Origin: Zopfochytrium polystomum
Lineage: Eukaryota; Chytridiomycota; Chytridiomycetes; Chytridiales; Chytridiaceae
Assembly: GCA_025765615.1 (NCBI GenBank)
Contig: JAIVFJ010000103.1
Coordinates: 161,963-225,962, forward strand
Length of the DNA stretch: 64,000 bases
Reading direction: 5' to 3'
Part shown: positions 43,982-55,957 of the stretch, in pieces
Position numbering within the stretch: the first letter of the stretch is position 1
Layout: every line of letters begins with the position of its first letter
Position numbers and translations under genes: made by a program
The notes under the pieces: model-generated
The model's input: only the letters and a program-made list of their open reading frames with translations
Databases searched by the model: none
What the model was told of the DNA's origin: nothing

Positions 43982-44719
43982 TTGTTGTTGTTGTTGTTGT
44001 TGTTGGGGAATTGAGGGAAAAAAAAAAAAAAAAATCACTGACCGTGTGCTCGATCTTGAGGATCGTGTTCGTCGACGCCGTCGTGTTGTCCGCGATCAGC
44101 TTCTCCCACTGCCGCTCGACCAGGTCGGCCACCTTGTATGGTTGCAGTACGACACGCGCACAAAACAAACGTTAACAACCTGAACGAAACCAGAAAAAAA
44201 AAAAAAAAAAAAAAAAAAAAACCAAAAAAAAAACACAAGGCGCTCACCGCGTCCCGCTTCGCGTACGCCGCCCCGCCCACCCCGAGCTCCAACACCACCA
44301 GCGCGCACAGCAACCCAAAGTACGTCTTGAGCAGCATCCCCTTCTCGTTCGCCGCACCGAAACACCCGAGGAACGAGACCACGACCACCACGATCCCCAC
44401 ACCGAGCGACCCGGCCGCAATCGTCGTCGACAGGTGGATTAGGTCGCCGGTGGAGGGAGCCGAGACTTGGAGGTAGGCGCCGGCGGCGAGGAGGAGGATT
44501 CCGGCGAGCTGGGGGGGTTTTTTGGGGGGCGGGGGGGGGGGGGCGAGGAGGTTAGTATGTGCGGGGAGGGGAGGGGGAGAAGATGTTTTGCCGTTAATTA
44601 TTTACCAGGGCGAGAAAGTTGATAAACAACAGCAGGTTCTTGACGATCATGAACCCGCCGACCGTCCAAAAGGTCTCCTTGTTGAACGAGAACGTGGTGA
44701 TGCGCGACAGGAACGGCAT
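43488..44719 (-). CDS. Tetraspanin
   Basis: Minus-strand exons 44719-44606, 44508-44248, 44132-44043, 43933-43653 and 43512-43488 give 256 residues. Four membrane segments: FMIVKNLLLFINFLAL + LAGILLLAAGAYL, LGVGIVVVVVSFLGCFGAA, YFGLLCALVVLELGVGG and GVGLGVVELVGIAFSALLF. The large loop carries the hallmark QCCGY and further Cys residues (TDCPLA, NPCFSV). Tetraspanins organise plasma-membrane microdomains; fungal members act in polarity and infection structures. Exon 4 can read through to a TGA at 43649 (ending KIQYG), but a perfect GTGAGT donor there splices to a 25-base last exon ending YANYQYV, adding a YxxPhi-type sorting signal. Introns hold very long poly-T/poly-A runs. Confidence 0.9.
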
Positions 44720-45147
44720 GGCTTTCTCTTTTTTGCGGGCTTGGCTTTGGTCTTGGCTTCGGTTGTTTTTTTTTTTTTTTGTTACAAGCTTTGGAGAATT
44801 TGTGCGCACACCGCGTCGCGCGGGGTTGGCGGGTGTGAAGCGGCGGCGGTGGGCGGCGGGGGGAACGGGCGCGGGGAAGCGAGAAGGGGAAAGGGGAGAT
44901 TGGTAGTGCGGAGGGTTGTTCCGAGTTTCTCGTTTGTTTTTTTTTGTTTTTTTTTTAACCCCCTCCTTTTTGGACTTTGCGTTTTTAATTTATTTTTTTT
45001 TTTTACTTTTAATTTTAATTTTATTATTATTTATTATTTGTTTCGCGAACGCGTGGGACAGAATGGGGTTTGTCGCGGTTCCCCTTCTTCCACTTCTTTT
45101 TTTTTCCCTTTCTTGATTTGGCGGCGTTCTCTCTCTGCTTTTCTTCG

Positions 45148-45233
<86 letters not shown>

Positions 45234-45771
45234 CCGTCTATCTGCTTGTCCTCCCGCCTACCTGGACGCTAACCCCGCTAGCGCGTCGCGCAACACGCCA
45301 TGTCCCAGCCCTGAGATTGTTGCCTGGTCCTTTTTTTTATTTTTCATTTTTACTTTTTTTTCTCTCGCTCGGTAAGCGAGGGACAACAAATGGCCTCCTT
45401 CCGCTTGAAGCAAACCAACTAACCCGACGAGAGTCACGCTAATATAGCGAGTTATGCTCGACACTGGTTTTACTGTTTTATATTAAGAGGTGTATGTTCA
45501 CTATGACGCGCCGTTCAGCGAACCAGCAAAACCCAGTGAGCCGGAACCACTTGTTGGAGACGGAGCGGGCCCAAATAAAAGCATATGCAGAAAGCGCAGG
45601 CCAAAACATTGGCGTTTGCAAGAGAACGGCCAGACCTCCCAGACCTCCCATCCCCGAGGAAGCCCGCATGGGACTCCGGCTCTCGTGTTTGTTGGCGAGG
45701 CTCGGACTTAATTGTTGACAGTTCCGGCTCCAAAGGGAAGACACCGCAACCAGCTGTGACGACTGCGTGCG
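44720..45771. other. Intergenic with long CT array
   Basis: Upstream of the tetraspanin: poly-T stretches (44770, 44935-45020) and a (CT)n array at 45150-45232. Divergent short frames (45490-45850) show no family resemblance. Confidence 0.6.
45150..45232. repeat. (CT)n microsatellite
   Basis: About 40 CT units. Confidence 0.95.
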
Positions 45772-47423
45772 TCAAAGCTGGTTGCGGTATTTTCTGTCCC
45801 TCCTCCTCTCCTTCCGATCCCAATAAAGGACGTCCAAAGACTCCTCTTCTTTAACCCTCGGAGGGTACCTCAGCTCAAGTATGCTACGCGCGCGGACCTC
45901 GTCTTTCGGGAGCAACCGACCGCTCTGCAAAATGCGTCTGGCCAAAACCGGATTTTCCCAACAAGCCTCCACAAACCCGTACATCAGCCAACCCGACACC
46001 CTCGCCTGCAAATGCGCCAGCGGCGCGCATTTGCCAGCATCGGCGGCCGCGGTCCTGCTTGTCTGCGGCGAGGTTCGGATGGATTTGAGCGCGACGTCGA
46101 GGACGGGCAGGTCGCCGTTCGTGGCGGCGATCATCACTATGTTTTCTGCTCGTGGCGGGAACACGATGGCGGGGACTCCGTCCAGGGGGTCGGGGAGCGC
46201 CTCGGCCTGGATTTCGGGGAGGGCCAGCAGGCGGGCGAGCACCGCAGCGCTTCGTTTGTTTACCGCGGCGATGAGGGCTTCGCAGTTGTTTTCGGCCGGG
46301 GAGAGGGTGGAGGTCGGGACGCGTGCGTGGAGCAGGTCGATTAGGTCCGGGTCGCCGCTGGCCGCAACGTCGGCGTAGCCTCCGCGGGGGAAGAGGGTGT
46401 CGACAAAGGGCGGGCTCGTGGTCGGGTGGGCAAGGAATTCACGGACAGTTTCCGAGCGGCCGCATTCGCAGGCGGCCGAGAACGGAGGGTAGAGCGGGAG
46501 AACGGGGGGAGCGGCGTCGGTGTGTGGGTTGCCTATGGAGCCCGTTCCCGGCCGTGCGTGCGGGGACGTGTGGGCAGAGAGAAAGTACCGCACAATGGTT
46601 AGGGCACCGGCACCAGCCGCGAAGCTGAACAAGTGATCAAAATGAGGCTGCAGACGACCCGCCGGGGCTGCGCGTGCCCACGCTCGCCTCGTCTGGACGA
46701 TCGCGACCAGCAGCGGCAGGTTGTCCGTGACAACCGCCAGCTCCACCAGCGTCGCACCGTAGAAGGGGTCGTCGGCTTTCGGCAGCGTAGGTTCGTAAAC
46801 GAGAAAATGTCGCAACGCGATGCGCGCGACCACGAGCGACAGCGCTGCATTGCGCGCATCGGTCCAGCCGACCCTGACGTTCCACCACGGGCGCCGAGGC
46901 CTGCCGTCGAACAGGTAGAACGCGTCGTAGGAGAAGCGGGTGAGGATCAAGGCGGCCCGCGGGGAAGGCGGGGGCGAGGCGGCGCCACGGCACGGCCTTG
47001 CGCAGCTTGGCGCGCTCGGTTTGGCGGATTCTCCCGTCCGAACCGCACGGGAAGCAATCGCTGGTGGCGTCGAAGCTGCGGAGGCTCGCGACGGCGAAGG
47101 CGATGGCTGCGGCGCCGACGGAGGTCGCGCGGTGGCGCGGCGGGGCGGTGGGGTCGGGTACGGCGTTTTGCGGTGGCGGCGGCGACGGCGGCGGCCACGG
47201 CGCGGGAGACGGACGCGAGCTCGGCGAGGGCGGGGGGAGGGACGTGCGTGACGATGCGATGGAGCAGGCCGTTTGCCGTGAGGCGGAGGAACGCGCTGCG
47301 CGGGGGCGAGTGCGGGCCCGACGTCGATGCCATTGTCGTCGTCGTTGACGCCGTCGCTTGGCTGCTGGGCCGGCCGGGGAACCTGGCCCAGAACTGTGCG
47401 GATGCCTTCTGGCTGTCTCGCAT
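45772..47423 (-). CDS. F-box/ankyrin-repeat-type protein
   Basis: Start ATG at 47423 (MRDSQK...). The N-terminus has an F-box-like helix pair (NGLLHRIVTHVPPPALAELA, SVSRAVAAAV). A 55-base intron (47161-47107, GTAC...GCAG) moves to a frame reading IAFAVASLRSFDATSDCFP. A second frame step near 46.96-46.99 kb leads into the long frame ending at 45772, whose cause (tiny intron or error) is unresolved. The rest shows degenerate ankyrin-like 30-residue units: ATLVELAVVTDNLPLLVAIV, FSFAAGAGALTIVRYFLS, SAACECGRSETVREFLA, VAASGDPDLIDLLHARV, ALIAAVNKRSAAVLARLLAL, MIAATNGDLPVLDVAL. F-box/ankyrin proteins typically recruit substrates to SCF ubiquitin ligases. The C-terminal tail (SLDVLYWDRKERRRDRKY) is duplicated upstream at about 47.6 kb. 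The open frame upstream of 47423 is probably not coding. Confidence 0.6.
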
Positions 47424-47579
47424 TTGGTCGATGATGGTGAGGTGATCGGATGCGGCAGAAACCCGATGTCTTCGATTTAAATATGCCAGCGCTTCGCTGC
47501 CACAGTCCAGTTACTTTGGCGCATCGGCAAAGTCGTGCGCAAGACGCGCGACTTTGCGTTTCGCGCCCAGCAAGGTATA

Positions 47580-47700
47580 TTATGATGGCCCCTGTCGCAG
47601 AAGGCTGCCGTTTCTTCTGTCCCTCCTCGTACCTTTTTTTTCCCAATAAAGCACGTCCAACGGGTTCCAGCCACCCTCCATTCTCGCCCGGCGGCAAGCG
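47580..47700 (-). pseudogene. 3'-tail fragment of a second F-box/ankyrin-type gene copy
   Basis: The minus strand reads NPLDVLYWEKKGTRRDRRNG, matching SLDVLYWDRKERRRDRKY at the end of the neighbouring gene. The DNA match (ttctgtccctcctc...cccaataaag.acgtccaa) spans about 70 bases. Only the tail is recognisable, so this is the end of a lost tandem paralogue. Confidence 0.5.
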
Positions 47701-47819
47701 GATTGCTGTCGAAGCGCGTGGCGTCGTCGAACGCCAAGGCATGACCAACGGACATGGTCCTCCAATTCCGCCCTATCCTTTTTGATATAGATAGATCTCC
47801 CCCTCACCTGTAAGATAAC

Positions 47820-48026
47820 GCGTTGGTTAGACTAAAGGCCCTCTGTCCTGAAGCTTCAGCTTATCTCTTTCGACGAAGAATGACGTCTAAGACCAGACCA
47901 TGGTCTCGTGTTGGATCCTAAAGGTGTTGACTATTTGAGTACTGTATATAATCCTATTTTGTGCGATGCTGAATATTCAATAAAGCAACAAATTAAGGCG
48001 TACTGAGGTGCTTTATTCCATATCTA
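47820..48026. other. Intergenic
   Basis: AT-rich with an AATAAA at about 47980. No gene. Confidence 0.4.
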
Positions 48027-48340
48027 CTACTGTGGAATCATCTGGTGCTTCTTTCGATACAGCTCCTCCTCGAAGAACCGCTGGTAGTCTTTTGGCCAGA
48101 AAGACTCAAAGGTTGACTGGATGAGCGTTTCCGAATTCATCTCATTTCGCACGATTTCGATGATTCCATGGATTTTTTCATTGATGGATTGATTTGATTT
48201 GATTTGGTAGACTCGGGCAGAGTTGGACAGTGGACGGTGGCGCCGCCCGGATGGATGAACGAGGCGGTTGATAGGGCTCCTCCTCTTCTTCGCCCTGTCT
48301 CTGTGCCTCGAGCTTCTCGTACAGGAAATCAAGGTTTTTT
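48027..48340 (-). pseudogene. 3'-terminal gene fragment cut by a mobile element
   Basis: The minus strand reads FLYEKLEAQRQGEEEEE, a Pro/Ser linker, a one-frame step, then INEKIHGIIEIVRNEM and ESFWPKDYQRFFEEELYRKK to a TAG at 48027. The sequence looks like genuine helical protein, but its 5' side ends at the palindrome where the TTAA-element copy begins. No family is recognised. Confidence 0.4.
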
Positions 48341-49703
48341 GTGCCATATATGGCACAGTGCCACCAATCACAACCTGCCTGCTCACCACGTCCGTGTGCC
48401 ACAAAAAGAGCGATCTGGCAACATTGCTGTGATTCCCAATCACGATTTTTAGAATAGAGGTAGATCCAGCATGTGCGCATCTGTGGACACCTCATTTGTT
48501 TGAATCCATTCACTGATCAGCTAACACCAATCTGCAGTGGAACAAACCTTCAGAAAAAGATGGCTGATGAAAACACACCCCCAGCTACACCAAAACTGCC
48601 AAAGAAGCCTGGAAGAAACACCAAGGCATGTTGGGAGATCCATTTAATCGACTCTGGACACTCCAAGAAATTGCTGGCAGGTCTGCTTTGAAAGAAATGA
48701 AATCTCGGGCTGGTGATATCTGTTCTTAATCCAAAAACTTGCAACTTCAAAGGACCTCGACTATCTGTGCACAATGCTGCATTGGATTTTGTGTTGGAAA
48801 GTGTTTCTCTGATCATAGTTTTGGCAGTGGAAACTTTTGATATGATCAAAAGAAAGGTGTTTGACAATGCTGAGGGGCAAGCTGTCAAAAAAGGAAAGCA
48901 AAGGGTATCTTTGTAGTGGATTTTGCACCCATCATGGATACCGTCTATGACCCCCCTAAAATCATTTAATTCTTTCAAATTTTTTGTGGCCAGACTTATC
49001 AATAAAAATTCATACAAAAAGCAAGATTTTGAAGCTTAGTCATTTCGCTATGCTCTATGGAAATTTGGTCTCGTTTGGAGAATGCTGGGATTGCTAAAAC
49101 GACAGTAAGTGGCTCCATGACCATTCAAAAGTGCTCCCTACATAATGGACCAAATCTTCATCAAAACTCAATTAAAGGATTCAAACAGCCAGCATCATCA
49201 GAGAGCCCTTATCCAAAGCAGTCTTTGTTACTAAGTAAGTAGTTGTGTATCTTTGTTTTTGCAAGTGTGGTGCAAGTTGCAAAACACCAAATGTGTCACA
49301 TTTCGAACTTCAGTTTTCACTGACCTTTTTTCTTCGTTTTTCCAACTTCTACTCAACAGAATCATCATAGAAAAAAAAATTGGAGCCATAGTCACTCAAG
49401 CCATTTTATTTCATGTCCATTTTCGGAGTAGTACGCAAATTTTGAAAGACTTTAGTGCAGTTTTTACATCAGTCCACTAATAGGAGAAAAGGCGTGCCAC
49501 CATCAGCACAGCTGCAGTTTTGTTGCAATTACTATTGGGTAAAACAAGGTGAAAAGGTACCAACAGAAAGCCCTTTCAATTCTGAACTTGCTGGTTCTAG
49601 TTTCATCACGAAAGTTGCATTGGTGCAGAAGTTAGGTATGGGACAACTTTGAGGGTCATTGTGCCGCATGTGGCATGGTGGCACTGACCCTTTTAAGGGT
49701 TAA
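48341..49703. mobile_element. piggyBac-like element, copy 2 (left end truncated or rearranged)
   Basis: Shares 48350-48720 and 49258-49703 with the element at 24178-25763 at high identity by eye. The right end is ...agggTTAA at 49700-49703 with a self-complementary accctttTAAgggt. The left end begins with a 16-bp perfect palindrome GTGCCATATATGGCAC instead of TTAACC. A short frame (MADENTPPATPKLPKKPGR...) at 48560-48690 is partly conserved in copy 1 without its start; its coding status is doubtful. Confidence 0.6.
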
Positions 49704-50332
49704 TTAGTGTACAGGCAGGAATCGAATCCAAACCCTGACAACAGTACGTGACGCAGAAACCACTGCGCTAAACGGTATGACACCAATATATTGCTAAATG
49801 TGGCGATAACGTATCAATTTGAAACCTTACTTCCCCCCTCTCCAAGCAAATTTCGTTTGTGCCTTCATACCAGATCTGGACCATGACGTTAATGAAGCAG
49901 CAAACGACAAGAGGTGAGGGCGAGCGAATGCCCAACAGACACGCAGTACAGTAGGCCCGGTCCAACAGGCCCACAGAGCTTGGATGATCACTTCAAGCCC
50001 TCCTTTTGGGCAGTGCTGCCTTTGCTAGTTCCCCTCTGACATTATGAACAGAGGGTTTGTGTCAGGATCGTCAGCAATGCGCTACATCCGCTTCAGGAAG
50101 GAGACTCTGTCAAGAGTGTCCATGCTGCTAACTTTGTTCAATTTCGACATGCTTCAAAGAAACCTCTGAATATTAGCTGTTCCGTTGCCAAAGCTAACAC
50201 AAATACTCTCCCTTAAACTGTCTCACCCTCTCAATGCCCTGTTTCCAAATCTCTCTCTTCTCTTGTCGCCCCCCAATGTAACTGTGATTTCCATTTCACA
50301 GTGTCTGTGATTGATTGTGCTTTTGAAGAATT
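49704..50332. other. Intergenic with a decayed tRNA-like segment
   Basis: 49711-49785 (-) contains TTTAGCGCAGTGG (A-box) and GGATTCGATTCC (B-box-like with an insertion) around a TCACGTA loop (CGT, Thr). The stems do not close. The rest is AT-rich leader sequence of the following pseudogene. Confidence 0.4.
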
Positions 50333-53150
50333 ATGGCGAGCCAAGTGAATTCCTGGACTTTGGTTTTTGAGCTGGGCATTACTGGAAGGAAGATCGAAGT
50401 TCCTACCAGCACCGGCTTTGACAATCTGCACCAGCTTGTGGCTTCCCGCTGGAATATCACTGGTCCCATTGAATTGGTGTACGTGGACTCTGCAACTGGT
50501 TGTAAAATGATCCTTGATGTGAAAGACAACCTGGCAAGCCTTCTTTCTCAGAACTTCAAGTGGAAGGTAAGATTGCTTATCATCAGTTGTTCTTTTTCAT
50601 TCTTCTGAAATTTTTTAAGGTGCTTGCTGAGCCAGTTTCGAACCCTTCTGGAGCAACCCAAACTGTTCCAACTGCATCATCTGGAGTAAGCACAACCACT
50701 GCTGCTGCTGCTAATGGTGATAGCTTTGATGTGAGCCTGGTGCCTGACAAGGATGTCATGAAGTTTAGGAATGATCATCAGAGTGTTGTTTCTAATTCTC
50801 CATCAGATAAGTGGATGGGGTTGATTCCAAGAGATTGGAAGTGTGAGGACCAGTGTTCAAAAGCATCCTTTCATTATCAGGTCTGTGCTGCATGTTTGTT
50901 CCAATAATCATATCTGACCCTCCAACAGCCACCGACAGGCATCAGAAACGGTGTTTGCGAAGGACCTTTTCCATGAAATGGAGAAAGCTTTGGGAAGAAC
51001 AGTGCCACTGAATGATTTCAACCAAGAGACCAAAATGAATGGTCTCCAGGCTTTTTGGGATGCAAAGTGCCTTGCTTTTGGCCAGAAGTGGGACGTCAAC
51101 TTCATGTCGGTCTTGTATCACTCTTCAGTTATTATTCTGCTGTGTTCTGATTTGAGCATGAAGCGGATGCTGGAGGCTGACAAAAAGCTGGACAATTGCT
51201 TGTTGGAGGTGAGCTTGTTGATCTGATTTTCTGGTTGCTAAATGTAATCATTAGTGGGAACTTGCACTTCAGATGAAGGAAGAGAGAGGAGTCGACATCC
51301 TGCCTGTTCTTCTTTCGGGGCAGGTGGCTGCAACTCTTGAAGCTGGGAGGAAGGAGTTGTTGGAGAAAAACTTTAGCACATTTGATCACTCCAAGTTTCC
51401 TGACTCACTTCATGCTCATCCTTTGAGCCCTGCCGCCACACTGTATCTCAAATTGTCAAGATGGTGCTGGAGCTGAATGGGCCCTTTGCCCATCCTGACA
51501 GCGATGTCCTCAAGTAATGCAATTGCATTTTTTTGTTTTTGTTGTGTTTCTTGAACCTTTCTCACACAACTTTGGATATGCAACAGAGTTGTCACCGTTG
51601 CAAGGAACGTGTACAGTGAAGGAGAACAGTCTGAGAAGAAGACTCCCAATGCAATTTCGGATATTTCACTCTCCAGACCAAGATTGAATGAATTGGAAAC
51701 GTGGCTGACTCCCCTGTCTGACATCATGGACAATGAAAGGCAGACCCTTCTGAAGAATGTGCTTTCTGGGTCCAGACAGTGGCTCCTCAACAGAGTGTTT
51801 CAGTTTCTGTCTCCTGATGATCTGTCAGCAGCAAGCAGCAACAGGGTGATGTGGTTGAAGGGTGTGGCTGGCGTGGGCAAGTCTGTGATGGCTGCCATGG
51901 CTCCAGAGAGCTGGAGGCTTTCGGCATGCTTGGTGGCATGTTCTTTTGCAAGCATGACAATGAACGTCGCAACAGTGCTCGCAACCTGGTTCTGACCCTG
52001 GTATTCAGTCTTGCAAAGTTCAGCTTTCAGTATGGAGAAATTCTTCTTCAAGTCAAGCAAGACAATCCAGATATTTTGTCCAGACCGGTGTTTGAGATGA
52101 TGAAGGTGCTGCTTGTTCAACCGCTGCAGAGCGTTGTTGATGCCAAGCAGCTGGAAGTGCCAGTTGTGCTAGTTGTGGATGCCCTGGACAAGTGTGGTGC
52201 TGTTGGCAAAAGGAGTGATATTCTGTCATTGTTCAAGAGCTGAACAAGCTCCTTCCTTCAAATGTGAAATTGCTGGTAACTGGATGCCCTGAAGTAGACA
52301 TGTCAAAGGCCTTTGAGATGATTCCGGTCACTGAAATTGAGCCAACTGCTGAAGACAACATCAAGGATCAGATTGAGTACACGTGGAATTTTCTGATAAC
52401 ATTGAACGCTGAGCAATCTGTGGTGGATGATGGATCCAAGCTCCTTGTGTCAAAGTCATCTGGGATTTTTGTCTGGCTTGTTACTGCTTGCACCTACCTG
52501 AGGGATTCCAATGCTGAGGTCATTACCCTTGATGAAGTCAATGCACATGCCAGAGGGAGACAAGATGAATGGCCGCAGTGATAAGATGTATGACAGAATC
52601 TTTGCTGGCATTTTGGACTCGGCCAAGTTGAGCCAGTTGGAGTCCTTGCTTCACACTGTGCTGTCCATCATTGTCCTCGCATATGAACCACTGACTGCAG
52701 CAGCCATGGCGTCTGCCATTTGACAAGTTTCACACTGAGATCCCTGATTTCAATGAAAAGTTGCAAATGGGCTCCCTGAGCATGTCAGATCTGCAGTGAA
52801 GCATTTTTGGGAGCACTGCTTTCATGACTCAGGGGAACTCTCCCCAAAGACATTTTCAGTGGAGTATCAGACAACCTCAAAAAGCCTCTTGGCGGAGGGT
52901 GCAAACTTTTCTTGAAAATCACAGACATCACTTCCTTGAGGCCTGCAGCTTATTGGACTCACTCAGTCTGGTGATTCCTGCCATGACGAAGCTTCAGACT
53001 TTGTTGAATGATTCTGGAAAGAAAACCTTGGAAACGTTGATGACAGACATTAAAAGAGTTTTTGCAAAAGTTTCTCATTCCACTCAAGGCATCAGCGTTA
53101 CAGGTTTATTTCACTGCCATTCCTTTCTCTACAAGTGGTTCTGAATTTCA
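50333..53150 (+). pseudogene. TIR-NACHT (STAND) receptor-like gene, disrupted
   Basis: Early exons splice well: 50333-50566, 50620-50880, 50939-51208, then 51273 onward, and 51587 after an intron at 51514. Residues 1-78 form a ubiquitin/PB1-like domain (FDNLHQLVASRW, IELVYVDSATG). A TIR-like domain follows: ASETVFAKDLFHEMEKAL, AFWDAKCLAFGQKWDV, SSVIILLCSD, DNCLLEMKEE (possible catalytic Glu) and VDILPVLLSG. The NACHT region has Walker A GVAGVGKSVM (51861-51890), LGGMFFCKHDNERRN and Walker B-like VPVVLVVDALDKCG. Frameshifts at about 51430, 51900, 52235, 52555 and 52725, and a stop near 52797, break it; matching fragments continue in shifted frames to about 53.1 kb. TIR-NACHT proteins are innate-immune/incompatibility sensors. 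No WD40 or TPR sensor domain is seen. Codon use is less GC-rich than in the housekeeping genes. Confidence 0.7.
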
Positions 53151-55156
53151 CAAGAAACTTGTAGAGAAGTTGCCACGCAGCTTGTCATTCCCAAGTGCTG
53201 GACACTCGCTGGAGCAGCGTGGAATAAAGCATCTCCTATCATCTCAGTTTCCTGTAATGGCCCTGCGCTGCATTTTTTTGAGCAGACCCCACCAAAGTCA
53301 AAGAATGCCAACATGAACTGACATATTTGAGGAGGTTCAAAGGACTGTTGGTAGGTTGCACCCAATGAGTGGAGACCCACCTGCAATACCTGCAATGGCC
53401 AACAACGCTCGGCTCACAGTTTGCCTTTTGAAAAGAGAGCCGAATTTGTACAAACTTGCAAACTAGGGAATGAAGCATGTGCAGCTGCTGGGATTCACAA
53501 GCAGTAGCACAACATGTGCAGCAAGACCATAGTGCAGTTGCCAGAGTAAACCAGAAGCAGATGGCTGCATGTCCATGGGCAGATGGCCAAGTCAGCCTAA
53601 GTCACCAGATTACAGCTCCGGTCTCCCCAGAGGCGTGGGTTTGCATCCCATGCACATTTAGCCCAGCAGCTGCATTGCCACCAACAATAAGTAGTACTGG
53701 CCTCTCCCACTTGAGGGATCTCTGACTGTTGGATTTTGCTTTAAACCCCCCTCTGCCAGACACTTAGCTAGATTTGATTCAAGCATATCATCCACTGATG
53801 CACCCTTCCCATGGTTCCCAGTCTATGCCATCATCTGAAAACCAGGATCATTAGAGAACTGCTGCCAAGGCGAGAAGCGAACCAAAGAACCTTGCTGATA
53901 AGTTGGCAAATTTGGAAAGGTGTTGGTCTCTGACCCTTTCTGCACAGGCTGGGTTCTATGTGAAACAAGAACAGAAACACCTTCCGTCATAGCAGAGGGG
54001 CAGAGGGAGCATTAGCCCCAGGTTCCATTCCCCATCACCAGGCAGTGCATCCCAAGAGAGAATCTTCTACCACTTGTACTGATGCGTGATGCCTTGGGTT
54101 GCAGTGAGTGTTGAGCAGGTAGAAGCGGCCAGTTGGCGCAGCAGCCCAGCGCCCTGATGGACTCCAAGACAGCTTTCTTTGGTTTGAGTTTACAGTCAAC
54201 CATGGACATAAAGGGGGGTTTATATCAGTGGTAGATAGTTTGCATGTGAGATGCCGTGGGTTTGAGCCCCACTACCTCATTGCTGGAGTAGGGTGTCATT
54301 ATGTCTCCCAGCAACGCCACCTGAAAGAATTCGTTGGGGTGGATTGTCTATGGGTTGTGCTGCTGTGGAGATGGAGGTAGTGCACTACTGAAGGTGGTGG
54401 TGAATGGGAGGTTGAGTTTGGCTCCAGTCGGTCTTGTGTTTGCCTTTATACAAAACTGTTACAAGGACCATCACTTACAAAATGCTGCAAGTCATCCTTG
54501 CACAAGGTGCCCCTGTGCACCACAGTGTCAGGTCAAAGCTCCTGCTCACTGCTTACCTCAAAAGACCCAAAACTAACACCACCTGAACCTCTCCCGACTC
54601 TGTGCCTCCAGGTACTGTGACTCAGAGATGTCTCCAGGCGTGTGCCACTGCCTCCCAAATTCAAAGGGGACAGCTGGGCAACTCTCAGCAGTTTAAGCAA
54701 GTTGGAAACAGCGCACCCACACATGAAAAAACAAGCACATTGACTGTCCGCCTCGATCCCCAACAGCAGCAGCACACCTTAGCAAGACCAGGTTGGGAAT
54801 CAGTGACATCGCAGTCATTGATCCACAACATTGACAACACTCACACAACACATCACCTCGCTACATAATCGCCAGCAACCACAACACTTGATGTAAACAG
54901 TCTACTTTGAGTGAGTGAGTGGAAGGAGTGAATGAAGTGGAGATGTGTGTTTGTGGGTGGTCCTTCTCCCCAACTTGGAGAGAAAGAGAAAAAAACTCTG
55001 TTATGACTTATTGATAAATAATGATGATATGCACTCTATAATAGTTGCTAGGCAAGCGTGACTGGCACAGGGTAAAAAACCCCTCCTATATGCTCTGCTT
55101 CAGCAGAGGAGGAGGAAAAACTGTTGACACCAGGTTTCTGTTCCACTTAATACTCA
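53151..55156. other. Intergenic with tRNA debris
   Basis: 53583-53656 (+) resembles the 3' two thirds of tRNA-Leu/Ser (CACCAGATTACAGCTCCGG, variable arm, GGTTTGCATCCC). 54214-54279 (+) is a tRNA-Ala pseudogene related to 14968-15040 with its anticodon loop deleted. No protein gene is supported. Confidence 0.5.
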
Positions 55157-55310
55157 GAGTATTTGTCAACAGTGCAAGCCAGCGCCCAGGTCTGCATTGG
55201 CGGTGGCTTGCTCTCCCATGGCCATTTTGAGAACAATAACTGACAGTCACAATAGGTTCAGGTCTGTCTTGTGCCTCTTGCTGCTAACCAGTCAGTTCTG
55301 CCCAACACTT
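55157..55310 (+). repeat. Dispersed repeat R3, copy 3
   Basis: Matches 12686-12825 in the same orientation; the best shared core is ccaggtctgcattggcggtg. It extends slightly further (ccagtcagttctgcccaaca), as does copy 2. Confidence 0.7.
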
Positions 55311-55957
55311 GAGTCATCCACCCTCTGCAGCTCAAAAGACTTTTGCACAAGGTTACACACTCCAGAAGCGTACTTCAAAAGTCCTGACCGTGCGTGTTCA
55401 TTGGAAGCATGCTGGAGTCAAGTGGCATTCATTCTACTCTAAGAGCGATTATGGCCACCAGCTGGGCTAATAAAGGGGTGGTGTGAAGGGTGATGTAATG
55501 GGCAATGTAACAAAACTCTATAGAAAAGTTTACACCACATCGCTTGCTCCCCCACCCTCCCCACTAGTCAGTGCATCTATTCCTTGTCCTTTCTGCCTTC
55601 TTTTTTGGACACCCCCAAGTCGAATCAAAACATGTGTCAGCAGGAGCAGATGGAAAATGAGCCTTGTCAAGGATACACTGCATTTTGGCCCACAGGACAT
55701 GCCGTGCCAAATTTTGGATGAATTTGGCCTGACTTAACCACCTGGTGGCACACAATCCAGTGGGAAATTTTTGTCTTAGCCCAGATGGTGGCCACTGGCC
55801 ATGCTCCAAGAAAGAATTCCTTTCCCTGGAACCTTCTGCTATGGCTACGTTCATGATTGAATTGGGATGATTGCTGCGTAAAACGCAGTTGTATGCCTTG
55901 TAGGTCCACTTGGACTATAGCTTCTGTCTAAATTGACCATGGAGATCTCACACAACC
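55311..55957. other. Intergenic, nothing recognisable
   Basis: Short frames only, no similarity noticed. Confidence 0.5.

Noticed and set aside
44522..45442. 306-codon plus-strand frame upstream of the tetraspanin gene
   Set aside because: Its sequence is translated poly-T, CT repeat and antisense of tetraspanin exon 1.
45490..45850. Divergent small genes between the tetraspanin and F-box genes
   Set aside because: Overlapping short frames in several phases with no similarity or splice structure.
47424..47748. Upstream extension of the F-box/ankyrin protein to 47748
   Set aside because: This frame translates the antisense of the duplicated tail region in a different phase; the F-box helix lies in the frame starting at 47423.
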